Notes: generated by a model from the letters alone, not told the origin. Positions 52,610-64,000 are shown, counted from the stretch's first letter. The stretch: DNA of 64,000 nucleotides from Batrachochytrium dendrobatidis JAM81 (GCF_000203795.2 NW_006281109.1:630001-694000); one strand, 5' to 3'. A program made the numbers and translations.

Positions 52610-53878
52610 ATGCCTCGAACTAGAAAAGCAGTTGCTGCTATTCAACCCAGCAGTCCTGATCATGTATCCCTGACATATCGACTAAAAACTAAAAATGTTG
52701 TCAATAAACTCTCTCCTCCTCATAAAAGTATGTATATTATTGTCATTGATAACCAATGAAATCGTTGGTTATGGTGGATCGCGTGTCTCACAATTGATTT
52801 CATATATCGAGTGCGGTTGGATCGCTTACTAACTGTTATAGCATCGGCTCTAGTGGTTCAACACACACCTCTATCTAAACATGTGTCCATAAATCATTTT
52901 CAAGATGTAGAAGAGTATGAAATGGATGATGATGATATTGTTGCTGGTGATCTCACTCTGGTGTATCCTAATCATACACCAGCACAGGACAATCTTGAGT
53001 ATGTTGATGACATTCAAATGCTTGTCTCCCATTAAACAATACTAATTTTCTTTTAATAGTGATAATGTTGGGAATTTGCTGAGCCATCTCCAGGGTAAAA
53101 ACAACTTTATTTGCCACTAGTTCCTACATAAACGTTTCTTGGTTGCTTGGGGTTTTAAATGCTTTAAATGATTTAGACAAAATCAGACAGCGTCAGAACC
53201 GGTCGAGTACAAGTTCAAAACGGGGACAGACTAGCAATATGGAAGATCCATTGCAATCTCAGCAGGCAACAATTCAAGCAAATGCAAACAAAACAATGCA
53301 TCAATATCAGTCGCAAAGGTGAGTAGTTGTTATTTTTATTTTCATGTCTATTGCAGAATATGTATAGCTACAATGAATCGTTTACTCTAGTGGGAAATTA
53401 GTCGATGAAATTCGAGCGCGCATCAGCTCTGTGATGGATGATGAAAAGCTGAATACCCAATCAACTGCGGTTCATTCTAGTGCAACATTGATGATGGATG
53501 AGGCAAACAAAACAATGAATATACTGCGACAAAATGCAGATAGCCTTTGTAATGATATTCATGCGTACTGTCAGATGCAACAAGCTATGGGTATGTACTG
53601 ATATTTACGAGCCAATGCAATAATGCTATTGAAGCCAAGCTTATTAAAACTCGTTGGCTTAAATAGGGCGACACCATGAAATGTCGCTGAGAAAAATAAT
53701 GATGGAACGAGAACGAGCAGTAAAGCATGCTCAGCAAGTGTACCAATCTGAATTGCAGGTAATCTAATATGTAAAAACGAGACATGGATAACAAAATCAG
53801 CTAATGCAATACCAATCATGGCAGAGTGCTATGAATGTTGGTAAACTAAAACAGGCACTTGCTATACTATTCAAATAG
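52610..53878 (+). CDS. Coiled-coil protein with seven short exons, 273 residues
   Basis: Exons 52610-52727, 52842-52998, 53060-53094, 53177-53318, 53391-53590, 53667-53758 and 53801-53878, with consistent phases at all six GT-AG introns. It begins M-P-R-T-R-K-A and has an acidic patch E-M-D-D-D-D-I-V and a Gln-rich segment. A long helical C-terminal half follows (K-L-V-D-E-I-R-A-R-I, D-E-A-N-K-T-M-N-I-L-R-Q-N, R-K-I-M-M-E-R-E-R-A-V-K-H-A-Q-Q-V-Y). Coherence across seven exons makes the gene model credible even though the family is not recognised; a nuclear structural or meiotic role is possible but unproven. The stop lies 52 bp from the DRE2 stop (convergent). Confidence 0.65.
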
Positions 53879-53930
53879 CAGGATTGAAAAAATAAAATAA
53901 CTTTTATTTGATGACTGCAGAAAGTTGAGA

Positions 53931-55294
53931 TTAAAGAGCTTGAATATCATCCTTGAGAAGGTTTCCTCCCAACTGAATTTTTTCACCTGGCTTAAATGCG
54001 GGCATACCAATATAGGGACAGCTTGAGCATCTAAATGCATCTCCAAGATAGCACTAAGTGATGGAATAAAATGGTTTTAGATTACATTAAAAAATTGAAA
54101 ACAATAGACTGAGATGGAATTAACATACACTCCCACACGAAGAAACAGGTGCAGTGACAGTCTTTAGCGGAGTAGTGACTGTGATTTTTGCAACCATGTC
54201 GCTTGCCTCGTCTAAAGCCTCCATTTCAGCACGTCCACATGAGCAATCTTTGCAAGCCTTTTTCTTTGTAGAGCAATCAACGGCTGTTATGGCGTCCAAA
54301 AGGCATTCAAGGAAAAATTAGTTATTCTATTAGCTTATTAGATCATAAGGAAATCCTATTCAATATACCCTTTGTGGATGGCAACTTCAAATCGTCTTGA
54401 TCCAGAAGCATATCTTCATCCTCAAGATCCTGATTTGCAATTGGATCGTCGTCGTCATTAGCCGATACGATCCAGACCGATGCATTGGAACTCTTTGTCA
54501 CAGCAGGTGCGGTAGTATTTTTCTTGCCGAATCTGAGTGGGGCAGCAGCACCCAGTTCATATGCAGGCTTGGCGACTGAAAATGTCACCAGTACAACTTT
54601 ACCCAGCAGCAAGTCGATTGTTTGAGCCATGCTATCCTCACCCACGCCCCAGCATTGAGAGGCCCACAATCGCACCGTATCATCATCGACATTTAAGGAA
54701 GAAACCAACTGGGGATTGATGAATCCATTAACCTTTAAATCAGACAATAATGATCTTTCTGTTCTAAATGGCATACGTTGGTTGTGTAGAGCAGATTCAA
54801 TCGATATGACTGCCAAGGAATCAATTAAAACTGGTTCGGTAAGAATCAGTATGCCACTAGGTGCAAGAGTTTTTGCAAACTTGGAAAGAACCAGGTTGGA
54901 ATGAGTATAGGCTGTTGGGACTACTGAGCCGGTTACAATTGCATGGAAGGATGAAGAAGCAAGGTTGACTAGAATGATTTACAGTACATTTATCATGATT
55001 GTTAGTTGGTAAATGGCTGATATGGATTGTGCATAAGTACAAGACTAGTGTAAGCCATGAATCGTCGGTACTATTCCACTTTCAATCCTTTTGATACACT
55101 ATGTAAAACACTCGAGGCAGTTCAAGATATCAAGCGTTTATACCTAGTGGTATTCTATCCAGTTGCTCAAAAGAAACTTTTCCAGTAGTGGATACTTTGC
55201 TGGTAAGAGAAGACTGTGCAAGCTGCAATGCCTCTGCCTGAGCAGCAGGATTGCCAATCAAGAGCACACTCTGGCCATGCTTAATTTTATCCAT
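53931..55294 (-). CDS. DRE2: Anamorsin / DRE2, cytosolic Fe-S cluster assembly factor
   Basis: Four exons: 55144-55294, 54369-54968, 54129-54283 and 53931-54053, giving 342 residues. The N-terminal part is the methyltransferase-like fold without catalytic motifs (G-Q-S-V-L-L-I-G, then [13 protein letters not shown]). An acidic linker follows, with the eukaryotic [11 protein letters not shown]. The Fe-S motifs are [14 protein letters not shown] and [17 protein letters not shown], joined across the last intron, ending [14 protein letters not shown]2 receives electrons from TAH18 and supplies early steps of cytosolic Fe-S protein maturation. All cluster-binding cysteines of both motifs are present. 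Confidence 0.94.
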
Positions 55295-55963
55295 TGAATA
55301 TTGGTAAAGTTTTTCAAAGTCGGTGCTTGATTCGAGTCCAAGGTTTGAATTCTGCCAAATTCAAATATGATGAAATTTGGCTAAACAGCATTATTGTATT
55401 TCCACTCGAATAAAAACAACAGCAAAGCATCAGCGAACAACTCGTTGTGTTGTATTTATACATTTGATAAAATCGGAACAATTATTTATTTGGCTGATTG
55501 CATACACATCTGCCATTTAATGCAAGAGTCGACCCTGCTTTGCATTTATGCAAATCAAGGTATGGAATGGACAGGTATCGACTCGCTAGTAGACTAGAAT
55601 ACATGGTTAGAAAAGACTGAGTAGATAACTATGCATAGATACACAAAACAATGAATTGGTAATATTGATTAGGATAGTTGTATAGCTAGCCATTCCATTA
55701 GTTGGCAATCCATTGACAAAATTATGCAAAGCATAATTCCATGACGCGTCAATGCTCATGTTTTTCTCATGGCAGGTTTCAGACGAATTGAAACCAATGC
55801 GTATTCACGCTTCTACAGTAGATGAAATTGTGCTAGAGCATCATCCGTCATGCATCGTTGGAATTGATCAGACTTTTTCAAGTGTATTATTGCGGTTTAA
55901 TTAAGAGCTAAAAACCGAATAAAATAGCCAGAGTTTACCCATCAACCCTCATCACCCTTGACA
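55295..55963. other. Intergenic region
   Basis: Promoter side of DRE2. A 50-codon ATG frame on the plus strand at 55752-55904 has fair composition (D-E-I-V-L-E-H-H-P-S-C-I-V-G-I-D) but no supporting context, so it is not called. Confidence 0.35.
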
Positions 55964-56188
55964 CTAGTTTTGAATTTCACTTTTCAAACTAACCAGAGTG
56001 GCTCTACAGCCATCCATACAAACCATTGCACAGAATAACTGCAAATAGTTCAAGTTTTCAGCATCTTCAAGTACCATACTGCGGCCACCCGCCTTGTAAC
56101 GCACTTTGTAACACAAGAACGAGTTGTGTTGCAACCCGCGTATATAATCAACCTTGAAAAGCAGTTTTGGTGCTCCAGTTTTTTCCAC
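55964..56188 (-). other. Possible short CDS or terminal exon
   Basis: 74 codons with strongly protein-like composition (L-L-F-K-V-D-Y-I-R-G-L, F-L-C-Y-K-V-R-Y-K-A-G-G-R, then L-F-C-A-M-V-C-M-D-G-C-R). It has no ATG at its start. The frame continues upstream through F-E-D-I-S-V to an acceptor-like CCCTAAG at about 56208. If so it is a last exon whose upstream part would overlap the 5' region of the CHY/RING gene on the opposite strand, which is unusual. Not recognised. Confidence 0.35.
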
Positions 56189-56275
56189 AGAAATATCCTC
56201 AAACTTAGGGTCCGTTTATTACTTTACTCGTCACATTAGCTCGCTTTTCCTTACTACTCAAATAGACTCTTATTG

Positions 56276-58363
56276 ATGCCTCTTGGCCATCCACCTTTTC
56301 CCATGTCATCATCGTATTTCATCTCTGATTCCTCTTCTCTTCATCAATCCGATTTGGTCATGACCACTTCTCATGCTGATGCCTTTGACAGCGACGAAAG
56401 TATGGGCAGTGACTCTGACAGCTACATCTCTGACAGCGACTATTTTAACGATGAAGTGACTACATCAGACATGGATGCCAATGATATGATGCTGGATGTT
56501 CATGACGACCACCACATTCGCAATCACTCTTCCCATCATCACAACCATACTCATCACGGCCTTGGACATGGTCACACATCCCTAGATAGGCAGACTGCTA
56601 CGCCATCTATCATTCGACAAATCAGTCAGACCGACGGATCCTCCGGCACTGCCTCTGCGTCTCAAGCTGTTCTAGCATCCGGTAGTTCTGATAATAAGCT
56701 TGGCGATAATCAGGCAGAACTGCGTAAGCAAATAGTTAATATTCAGCAGGACATCACGCTTACTCCACCTGAAAAGGCTCGTAAAATTCAGGTGAATCAA
56801 CTCACATTGTCATATTATATGGTCATCCAACTGTGCCTTTTATTTCATCTATCCTATCCTATTCTATCCTATCCTATTGTATAAAATTAAAAGTAGCTCA
56901 AAAGTCCATTCCTGTACTGAATATCAAAACTAACCGAATTGTTTTTGACCATTAAATGCGATTGTGATTTGGTGTTTGTGAAATATAACTCATCCGTCAT
57001 AGGACCTAATGTCAAGTGGATGGACCAAAAAACAGAGACTACAGGCAAACAATGTGTCGCCCAATTCAAACAAGCTTGAAAATAAACTTGACAACTTTGA
57101 TACGCTGACTGAATTAGATAAAACTCCCACTTGGCATGTAAGCACTATTTGATTGTTTAGTCTATATCACTATTGCGTTTGACTGTAATGCTATTTTTCT
57201 GCTGCTTTTTGTATGCTTGACACTCACCATGGACTATTTTTGTTTTAAAATGCGATTTGTCACTATGCACATATAGGATCAGAAAGCCAATATCTTGGGA
57301 TGCAAGCACTATCAACGTGCCACTAAACTACAGGCTCATTGCTGCGGTCGCTGGTTTAGTTGCCGATTTTGCCACGACGAGGTGTCTGATCATAATATCA
57401 TTAGGTAGGCTATCTAAATCTGTATAATTTGGATGCTTAAAATGATTCTAATCACACCTTATTAGAACATTTACAACCACAATGATGTGCATGTATTGCA
57501 ACACTGTCCAACCAGCCGGACAGACGTGTATCAATGCCACATGCGGTAAAAAAGTAGCTCTTTACTACTGTCACGAGTGTAAGCTGTGGGACAATGATCC
57601 TAAAAAGAGTATCTACCATTGCAAGGATTGTGGAATCTGTAGAATTGGAAAAGGGCTTGGACAAGACTATTTCCACTGCAAAAAATGCAACGTTTGCATG
57701 GCCATTAGCTTGATAGGTCGCCACAAATGCATTGAACGCAATCTTGAAAGTGACTGTCCAATCTGTGGAGAGTATATGTTTACATCTACCACTACAGTCA
57801 TTTTTATGCCATGCGGACACTGTATCCACTTCAAATGCCATCAAGAGTATATCCAAACATCGTATCAATGTCCAACCTGCTTCAAATCATTGGCTAATAT
57901 GAGCGAGTACTTTAAGCGAGTGGATGCAATGCTTGCGCAGCATGAGATGCCACCTGAATATGCAAATATTCAAAGTCATGTCTACTGTAACGACTGTGAA
58001 AAAAAATCCAATGCCAAGTTCCACTTTTTATACCACAAATGCATGAGTTGCAATGGATACAATACCAAAGTCTTGCATACGTTTGAAATCAAACTAAATG
58101 GGGACAAATCACTCGTGGCTTCATCTCCCGCACTTCTTAATGCAACACTTCCATCCGAATCATCACATGCTCTCATGGATGCCTCTGGATCTGGCCACTC
58201 TGACGAGGTTTTGTTTACAGGAACAGATTCATCTGGAGCACCAGTATCGCGATCTATACGTGCCCGTAGTCTTAGTTCATCTGCCCACACATTAGGGTCT
58301 CGAATGCGTCGAACTTCGACATCTGGGTCTCTGTCCACAACCAATGCCTCTGGATGCAATTAA
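56276..58363 (+). CDS. RCHY1: CHY-zinc-finger and RING E3 ubiquitin ligase (RCHY1/PIRH2-like)
   Basis: Four exons: 56276-56791, 57003-57137, 57277-57404 and 57466-58363, giving 558 residues. The first 170 residues are disordered with an Asp/Ser-rich patch and a His-rich run (about 76-100). From about 218 the CHY zinc finger starts (G-C-K-H-Y-Q-R-A-T-K, C-C-G-R-W-F-S-C-R-F-C-H), followed by M-C-M-Y-C and C-x4-C pairs. The CTCHY part comes next (Y-H-C-K-D-C-G-I-C-R-I-G, H-C-K-K-C-N-V-C). The RING at about 357-400 reads C-P-I-C-G...M-P-C-G-H-C-I-H-F-K-C...C-P-T-C. A final zinc ribbon-like C-N-D-C...C-M-S-C-N-G-Y is also present. This order defines the RCHY1 family of ubiquitin ligases. The N-terminal extension is longer than in animals. 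Confidence 0.92.
56847..56878 (+). repeat. CTATC pentanucleotide microsatellite in an intron
   Basis: Six copies of CTATC/CTATT in the first intron of the CHY/RING gene. Confidence 0.85.
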
Positions 58364-59419
58364 GAACCTACGTCGTTTCTTGGCATTTTGGCGTTTCACT
58401 AGTTTTACCTTTTGGAAGTTTTCATTGAAATAACTTGATATTTTTTACCTTTTCAACTAATCTTTTTTCGCTACTTTTCAAACTTTTTGCAAGTCTCAAT
58501 CCCTCTACTTTCACTTGATTGATGCTATATCTTTGCATGGCTACTGGTTTTTTGTCGTTTTCAATCTACCCTTTTAGTTTTCTTTTTATTAGTTTTAAAT
58601 GTAACTTGATGTTCTCTTTAAAAGTTTTTATTGCATTGTTTTTGTTTGGTGGGTAGATTTAAAACGAATTGGAGCAATAATATTAAGGATTCGCTTTGGA
58701 ATATATTGAAACACGGTCTCGACCAGATTTTATTTTGGTGGCTGCACACTTGTTAATTTTAGACACGATATTGACATGCGAGTTGGATATTGTTTTGGAT
58801 ACACGACTATACATTCTAAACCCATTTACCCAAGTCACATCTAAATGTCAGGACACTTACGATGCGCCTCGGCAGCTGAATTGACAACCTATTCACACCG
58901 TATGGGTGTGTCGCCATTGGTTGCAGGACTGTCGGTACGTTGTCTGCTGAAGATGTGTCTTTTATTGTCTTGAGCTATGCTTAAAAACCCGAGACTAGCA
59001 AGTGTTTTGGCTGATAGTGGTGACACTGCATAGACACATATATCTATTTGGCCACGTTGCCTATACAGCTCAAGCGTATTACCTTGTCCGATCAATATCT
59101 ATCCTATCGACGCACAGATTTACTTATTATATATTTATTTGTTATACCGTCTTTTACATCTGCCCACACGCAACTATCGACCACTTGCTCGTATTCACTG
59201 ACGTATTGTTTTTAACTATTGGATACAACGACTCTGTGTTGGTCGAATATCACTTTAAATTACACGCCTCGACCTAATTATTTCCAACTCGTCTATTATG
59301 GGTCATGGGTATAATGTATTACGCTTGATTGCTACAACAATGTGGAATAACAAACATTTACTACTCATATAAAATATAACGCACTTGGTACTAACCACTT
59401 ACTCCTACATACTCTATAA
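58364..59419. other. Intergenic region
   Basis: T-rich 3' flank of the CHY/RING gene (several T-runs at 58380-58640), then promoter DNA of the RasGAP gene. Short frames at 58696-58884 and 59002-59277 are not convincing. Confidence 0.4.
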
Positions 59420-62400
59420 ATGCCAATCTTTAACCTGATTTGCCATGTATTTGTAAATCTTGGGCTCAATACATCCAACCATTGACCTTGCATGCTTATG
59501 CGCTTTTGTTGAAATGATTTAGTTGAGTGCGTATGACCAGCGTATCATAGACCTTTTACTTTTTGATGATGCATCCTTGCTCGAGATTGTATGTTTGAGT
59601 TCATTTGTAGGCGATACGGCTGCAGCAGTTTCAAAAGGTGTTCTTACTCTTTTGCGATATCGTAATCCCGAATCTGTCGAAAGCTTCTTGAAACGAATAT
59701 TTCGAACTCGAGCAATCGAATATGGTAAAATTTGTATATTTTAAACACTTGCTGTTGTCTTGGATGCATTCATATGATTAGTGTGAACCATGTTATAAAT
59801 ACGATGTTTAAAAACACATTTACTTGTACTGACTTTGGATTATTGCCAATATACATCATTAAACTAGTTTGCAAAAGCAGGGATCTCAGTGACATTATCC
59901 GCGACAATTCAATGGCGACAATGCTTCTTAATACATTTGCAAAATCAGATGGATATGGATTTCTTAGTATATCACTCACCGCTCCACTTAATGGCATTTT
60001 TCATACATTGGACTCTTGTGAAATTGATCCAACAAAACTTCGGTATGCACAGGAATCAAAACCAGCAATGGAAACATCACCAACACCAGAACTAGCCAAA
60101 ACATCTGAAAAGTCGGATGGATACGGATTGCTTAGTATATCACTCACCGCTCCACTCAATGAGATTTTTCATACATTGGACTCTTGTGAAATTGATCCAA
60201 CAAAACTTGAGTACTCACAGGAATTAAAACCAGCAATCGAAACATCAGCAACGCCAGAACTAGCCAAAACATCTGCACAAACAGTCTCGACAGATTTGAA
60301 TAGTACAGCTGCTTTGAAAACTATTTCGTCTGTGCCTTTGGTTGAAACTCTGTTGGAAACCAATAGGAAAAATTTACGTGCAGCATGTACAAGACTGTTT
60401 ACGCATGTTTTTGAAAATAGAAAGCGTATGCCTCCAAGTCTTCGTCGCATGTGTCAGTTTATTTTCGAGACAGTGAATGAAATGGCAACTATTTCGCCAG
60501 CAGATTTAGCCGATCGAGTAAGAGAGGTCAAACGACGTGCGTCGATTGTCTACCCACCTCCAAGCAAGGTGGACAAGATGAAAAAAAATGAAACGATGTC
60601 TTTCATGGCTGGTTTGGGAACTGGAACTGGAACTGGATCTGAGCGAAACGCGCTACCTAAAACAATTGGTAAAAGCTCGACGGTTGCAGAGATTATGGTT
60701 GGTCAACCTGAAGAAGGTACTGATGGACCAACCTGCGTTTTAACTGGCCTGTCTGGAACTGCTAAAATTGGAGGTGGTAGTCACGACAGTTTACATACTA
60801 ATCCAGTCATTGCGCAGCGAAAACTGATGCGGATTATATCATTTAAAAAGAAGAACAAGATTGCCGAATCCAGTACAAGTTTGGGAGTTAAAGATGGCAG
60901 TGGAAAACCCAATACTTTTAGTGGTATAACAGGAAATGGCAACCAAGGAAACTGTTTGAGCAAAGGCAGCGCACATAGCAGCTCCCAGAGTTATGGTGGC
61001 AGAGATGTCAAAGAAACCGAGCATCTTACTGGAAATTCTTTTTCTAGTGATCGATCAATTCAAAAATCAGGATCTGGTCAGCTTCCAATATCGAAACACA
61101 GGGATAATGTGGAGCAGCTTAGAGAGCATGGATTGTCAATGAATGCTGATAAATTGACCATGAAAAAACACAGTCCACGGTATCGCATTTCCACAACAGA
61201 ACTTTCTTCAGATAAAGTCGCTTCAGAGTCAAACCCTTTATCTACTTCTTTTGCACTGTCATCGCTAAGTTCACCAGCAGAAAGTTACATGATGCGTTTT
61301 TCAACACAAGCAATTGCCACCCAACCTTTAAAATCCAGTGACAGTGTTTGTGGTAAACCGCTTGGCAGTGAACTAGACAGCGTTGCACGGGCTGATGCTC
61401 AAGTATCTTCAACATCAGGTAGTCGAAATAGCACTGTTACTAGCTCAATATCACCCTTTTCACTAGCATTTCCAACAACACAAAATTCTTCACAACCAAC
61501 ACTTTCGAATACAAGCAAGAATGCTGGATCTATAAGCAATGTATCCATGTTTAGCGCGTCTCCAAGGTCTGCTGGATGTCTTACTATTGCGGAGAAAGTT
61601 GTTGGATCATTTTTGTTTCTTCGATTTTTTGTTCCAGGTATTTACAAGACTGATTATTTTGAGTGACAAATCTGAGAATGGCGCACACTAACACTTGTTT
61701 AATTATCATTTGGAAACCCATAAAATGTGTAGCCATTACATCACCCGAGTCAAATGCGTTACTGCTTGCTGAAAAACTCACGACACCTCGCAGGCGTGGT
61801 CTCGTGTTGTGTGGAAAGCTTTTGACTGCTCTTTGTAATGATATCGAGTTTGGAAACAAGGAAGACTATCTTATGGTGTTTAACGAGTATTTAAAAGACT
61901 ATCGGGAAGCCATGAAGGATTACATTGCTTTTGCTTCAACCCCAGATCCAGTTGTAAGTTAAATTGTCATGTACTGAATGGTAGAAATCAATTTCAAGTT
62001 CTACCATTTGAAAATGCAGGTGATATTCAAGTTCATTAACTCATACACTGCATTTCAATCCTATTTCAAAAAGACGGAAACAGTTTCTTGCGTGAAACCC
62101 TCAATCCCAGAACCTACTACACCGAGTCGTGGATTAGTACGTGATCTAACAATAACAAAATCAACGCCGACAGCCATTCTCAAATCGGATACTGCCAAGC
62201 TGCCGCCTACCCTCAAAGTCAACGTACCTGATTTGTTTACACATGACGCTGGAGTGGCTTTGGTAAATGCTCAATTGAGTTCCAGCGTGTCAGGATCCCA
62301 GCCAGCACAAGGTATACACTCGGATGATTCGGATCCTTTGGGTTCACCAAGTACTGTCACTCAGGAAAATTTCCCCGCTATTAGCTCAGATACACACCAA

Positions 62401-63168
62401 TCGCTGAAAGTCAAGGACATGTCTTTAGCCGCTAATACCTCGGCCACTGAATCTTCCGCTCCATTACCCACGGCTTTGGAATGTACTAAACTTCAGAGAC
62501 AAGTAAACCGACCAAAAGTAAAGCCAGGACAGCAAAAATCAGACTGTATGAGTAAATCTAATCCACTTTCAAGGTCTATGCCATCACTGATTATTGACAC
62601 CAAGTTGAAAGCAAAGCTGCTCAAAGACAAGACAGAACAATTGGAAAATGAGTATACGGATGTCGCCGACAAAGATAATTCGGTGCAAACAACACCAACA
62701 AAATACACGCTTCCGCAGCTACCGTTTGGTGATACTGTACCATTGAGCCAGGAAAAAAGTTGCTCTACTTCAGATGCAGGGAAACGATTGAGCGGAACTT
62801 ATAAATTGACAGACTTGCAAAAAACTACAAATCCATTGACATCACTCACAGGTGGATCTTCTACCATTTCGCAGCCAAAGATTCTGTCTGCAACCGTCGT
62901 TGAAGCAGATTTGACTGGTTTCTTTCAATGTTTAGTGAAAAGTATAGATAGAGTAGAGCGAGAAGTTGAAGAGCGTGTTTATGGCATTGCTGATGCTAAT
63001 CTTGCTCAATCCGTTATGACCAATTTTGCCGATCTCAAGAGTTTATTGGAGCATGGTCCATATTCCGATCTTGACCGGTCTATTGCTGGCGGTGCTGGAT
63101 TAAGCAAAAAAAAGCCTGCAACGTGGTGGTCACGGATATTTAAAGGCGGATTCAGACGGTTCAGATAG
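59420..63168 (+). CDS. Ras GTPase-activating protein with duplicated and inserted segments
   Basis: Five exons: 59420-59446 (tentative 9-codon first exon), 59523-59724, 59868-61637, 61733-61953 and 62020-63168, giving 1122 residues. The RasGAP domain begins with F-D-D-A-S-L-L-E-I-V and has I-I-R-D-N-S-M-A-T-M-L-L with the arginine finger at about R88. It continues with C-E-I-D-P-T-K-L, M-P-P-S-L-R-R-M-C, F-L-F-L-R-F-F-V-P joined to A-I-T-S-P-E-S, and R-R-R-G-L-V-L-C-G-K-L-L-T-A-L-C-N-D-I-E-F-G-N-K-E. It should stimulate GTP hydrolysis by Ras. Two oddities: a 56-codon segment is tandemly duplicated (59942-60109 and 60110-60277), and about 390 Ser/Thr-rich residues separate the M-P-P-S-L-R-R helix from F-L-F-L-R-F-F. 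The start of the last exon (62020) and the first exon are the weakest points. Confidence 0.87.
59942..60277 (+). repeat. 168-bp coding tandem duplication in the RasGAP gene
   Basis: Two adjacent 168-bp units, each encoding K-S-D-G-Y-G-[FL]-L-S-I-S-L-T-A-P-L-N followed by I-F-H-T-L-D-S-C-E-I-D-P-T-K-L. They differ at a handful of codons. The period is exactly 56 codons, so the frame is kept. Confidence 0.92.
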
Positions 63169-63581
63169 TTTATAACTTTTATTGCTGTTTCTGCTGCTTT
63201 ATGCAGTCACACTTTTGTCATTACTTGTCGCAATGGCTCGAGTTTTGCCACATGTATCCATATTTCAAAAGCAGTAGATTTACTACAAGTACAAACTCGA
63301 ATAGCCAGAGAGAATTATATGAAGTTGGTGTGTCTGGAACAATTGTTTCGATTTCTCATTATTTTATTCACTTAATCATTTGTCCCATATAAATCATCCA
63401 CTCTACATTAACTCAATGGCTATATATTTAAGTAGAGATATGTTATCACGTTTCAGTTCAATCGATTTTGCATGTAGATTCGATAATAAAACCCTGATGT
63501 CATCAATACTATGAGTGTTTACAAATAGTCGAGCCCATTTGTAACCATGAACATTAAACATGAATGATATTACTGTCATAT
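63169..63581. other. Convergent intergenic region
   Basis: 3' flanks of the RasGAP and PPAT genes. AT-rich, no gene seen. Confidence 0.5.
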
Positions 63582-64000
63582 TTAATTATCGAGACCAGAG
63601 TGTGGACATGTAGGCATATGTAGACGTAGATAGGTTGAGCTGATTTTGGATCGAAAGTCTTGAGAAGTGATGACTCCTACTGATGATGAAATCACATCAA
63701 TAATAAAAATATGCAATGGTTTGAGGTTTCCTTGTTGTCGAAGATCGTTGACTATCGAATACAATGGCGATTAAAAATGATTAAATTTGCAGAATTAAAC
63801 AGTACATTTACATGAAAAGATTATAATATGGCAGTACCTAGTTTACAGCCCCGAATTGTTTCTCTGGAGCATACTATAGCCTCTATAAGCTCATCTGTAA
63901 GAGTAGGACCGTAGTCATCGTATATAGGAATTATATCATACATGATATCTCGTTTGATACGATGTAAAAACGTCTTGACTCCATCGAGTCGAGTCTGTAG
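63582..64000 (-). CDS. Phosphopantetheine adenylyltransferase, 3' part (5' end beyond the window)
   Basis: Two exons are visible: 63838 to beyond 64000, and the last exon 63582-63751, joined by a GT-AG intron with matching phase (1 and 2 bases). The visible 110 residues read F-L-H-R-I-K-R-D-I, I-I-P-I-Y-D-D-Y-G-P-T-L-T-D, I-V-C-S-R-E-T-I-R-G-C-K-L joined to V-N-D-L-R, then L-H-I-F-I-I-D-V-I and K-I-S-S-T-Y-L-R. These are the characteristic second-half motifs of eukaryotic PPAT (S-R-E-T, V-N-x-x-R, S-S-T-x-x-R). The enzyme makes dephospho-CoA from 4'-phosphopantetheine and ATP. It fits a CAB4-like stand-alone fungal PPAT, because no dephospho-CoA kinase domain follows. Confidence 0.85.

Noticed and set aside
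55752..55904. 50-codon plus-strand frame near DRE2
   Set aside because: No signal peptide, no promoter, no recognised motif; could be chance.
57982..58359. 125-codon minus-strand frame in the last exon of the CHY/RING gene
   Set aside because: Fully antisense to a well-supported coding exon, with no family resemblance.
1..64000. CRISPR arrays, bacterial operons, Shine-Dalgarno sites
   Set aside because: The window is eukaryotic; no regularly spaced repeats of that kind are present.

Overview
This is a stretch of fungal nuclear DNA, most probably from a chytrid of the Batrachochytrium type. Coding is eukaryotic: most genes are split by short GT-AG introns of about 35-150 nt, and the exons join in frame into recognisable fungal proteins. 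The gene content (a Crinkler-type protein, a DUF4246 protein, a secreted repeat protein whose leader looks like those of Batrachochytrium secreted families) points to that lineage. The species call is inference from family knowledge, not a measurement.

Left arm (1-24 kb), mostly conserved housekeeping genes: two paralogous SANT/Myb-like proteins (the first cut by the window edge), SFT2 (Golgi traffic), METTL16 (RNA m6A methyltransferase), an unrecognised 413-residue protein, GLE1 (mRNA export), an unrecognised 247-residue protein, MED18 (Mediator), RPL12 (ribosomal uL11), a tRNA-Gln(TTG), a seven-helix membrane protein, a ubiquitin-specific protease and a pinin-family splicing protein.

Middle (24-46 kb), an accessory island: a roughly 0.6-kb dispersed repeat occurs at 24.06-24.70 kb on + and again, inverted, at 45.05-45.62 kb. 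Between the two copies lie a secreted protein with four 16-residue repeats carrying KRGRKRP-like basic motifs, an unrecognised 185-residue gene, a decayed coding segment, an HNH-nuclease gene divergent from a large Crinkler (header, P-loop NTPase, nuclease-like C-terminus), a 951-residue DUF4246 protein with a repeat-rich N-terminus, a mutated LINE reverse transcriptase, a 54-residue secreted cysteine peptide and a membrane-anchored P-loop protein.

Right arm (45.7-64 kb), conserved genes again: OHCU decarboxylase (urate breakdown), PIG-M/GPI14 (GPI-anchor mannosyltransferase, with a GC-AG intron), a small coiled-coil gene, a disordered 637-residue protein divergent from an F-box protein, a seven-exon coiled-coil protein, DRE2/anamorsin (cytosolic Fe-S assembly), a CHY-zinc/RING ubiquitin ligase, a RasGAP with an internal duplication and a long insertion, and the 3' part of phosphopantetheine adenylyltransferase running off the end.

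Several genes serve RNA metabolism (METTL16, GLE1, MED18, RPL12, pinin) or ubiquitin turnover (USP, F-box, RING), but there is no operon logic. Neighbours are packed head-to-head or tail-to-tail with gaps of 50-250 bp. Exon coordinates were derived by hand from splice signals, reading-frame continuity and protein-family similarity.
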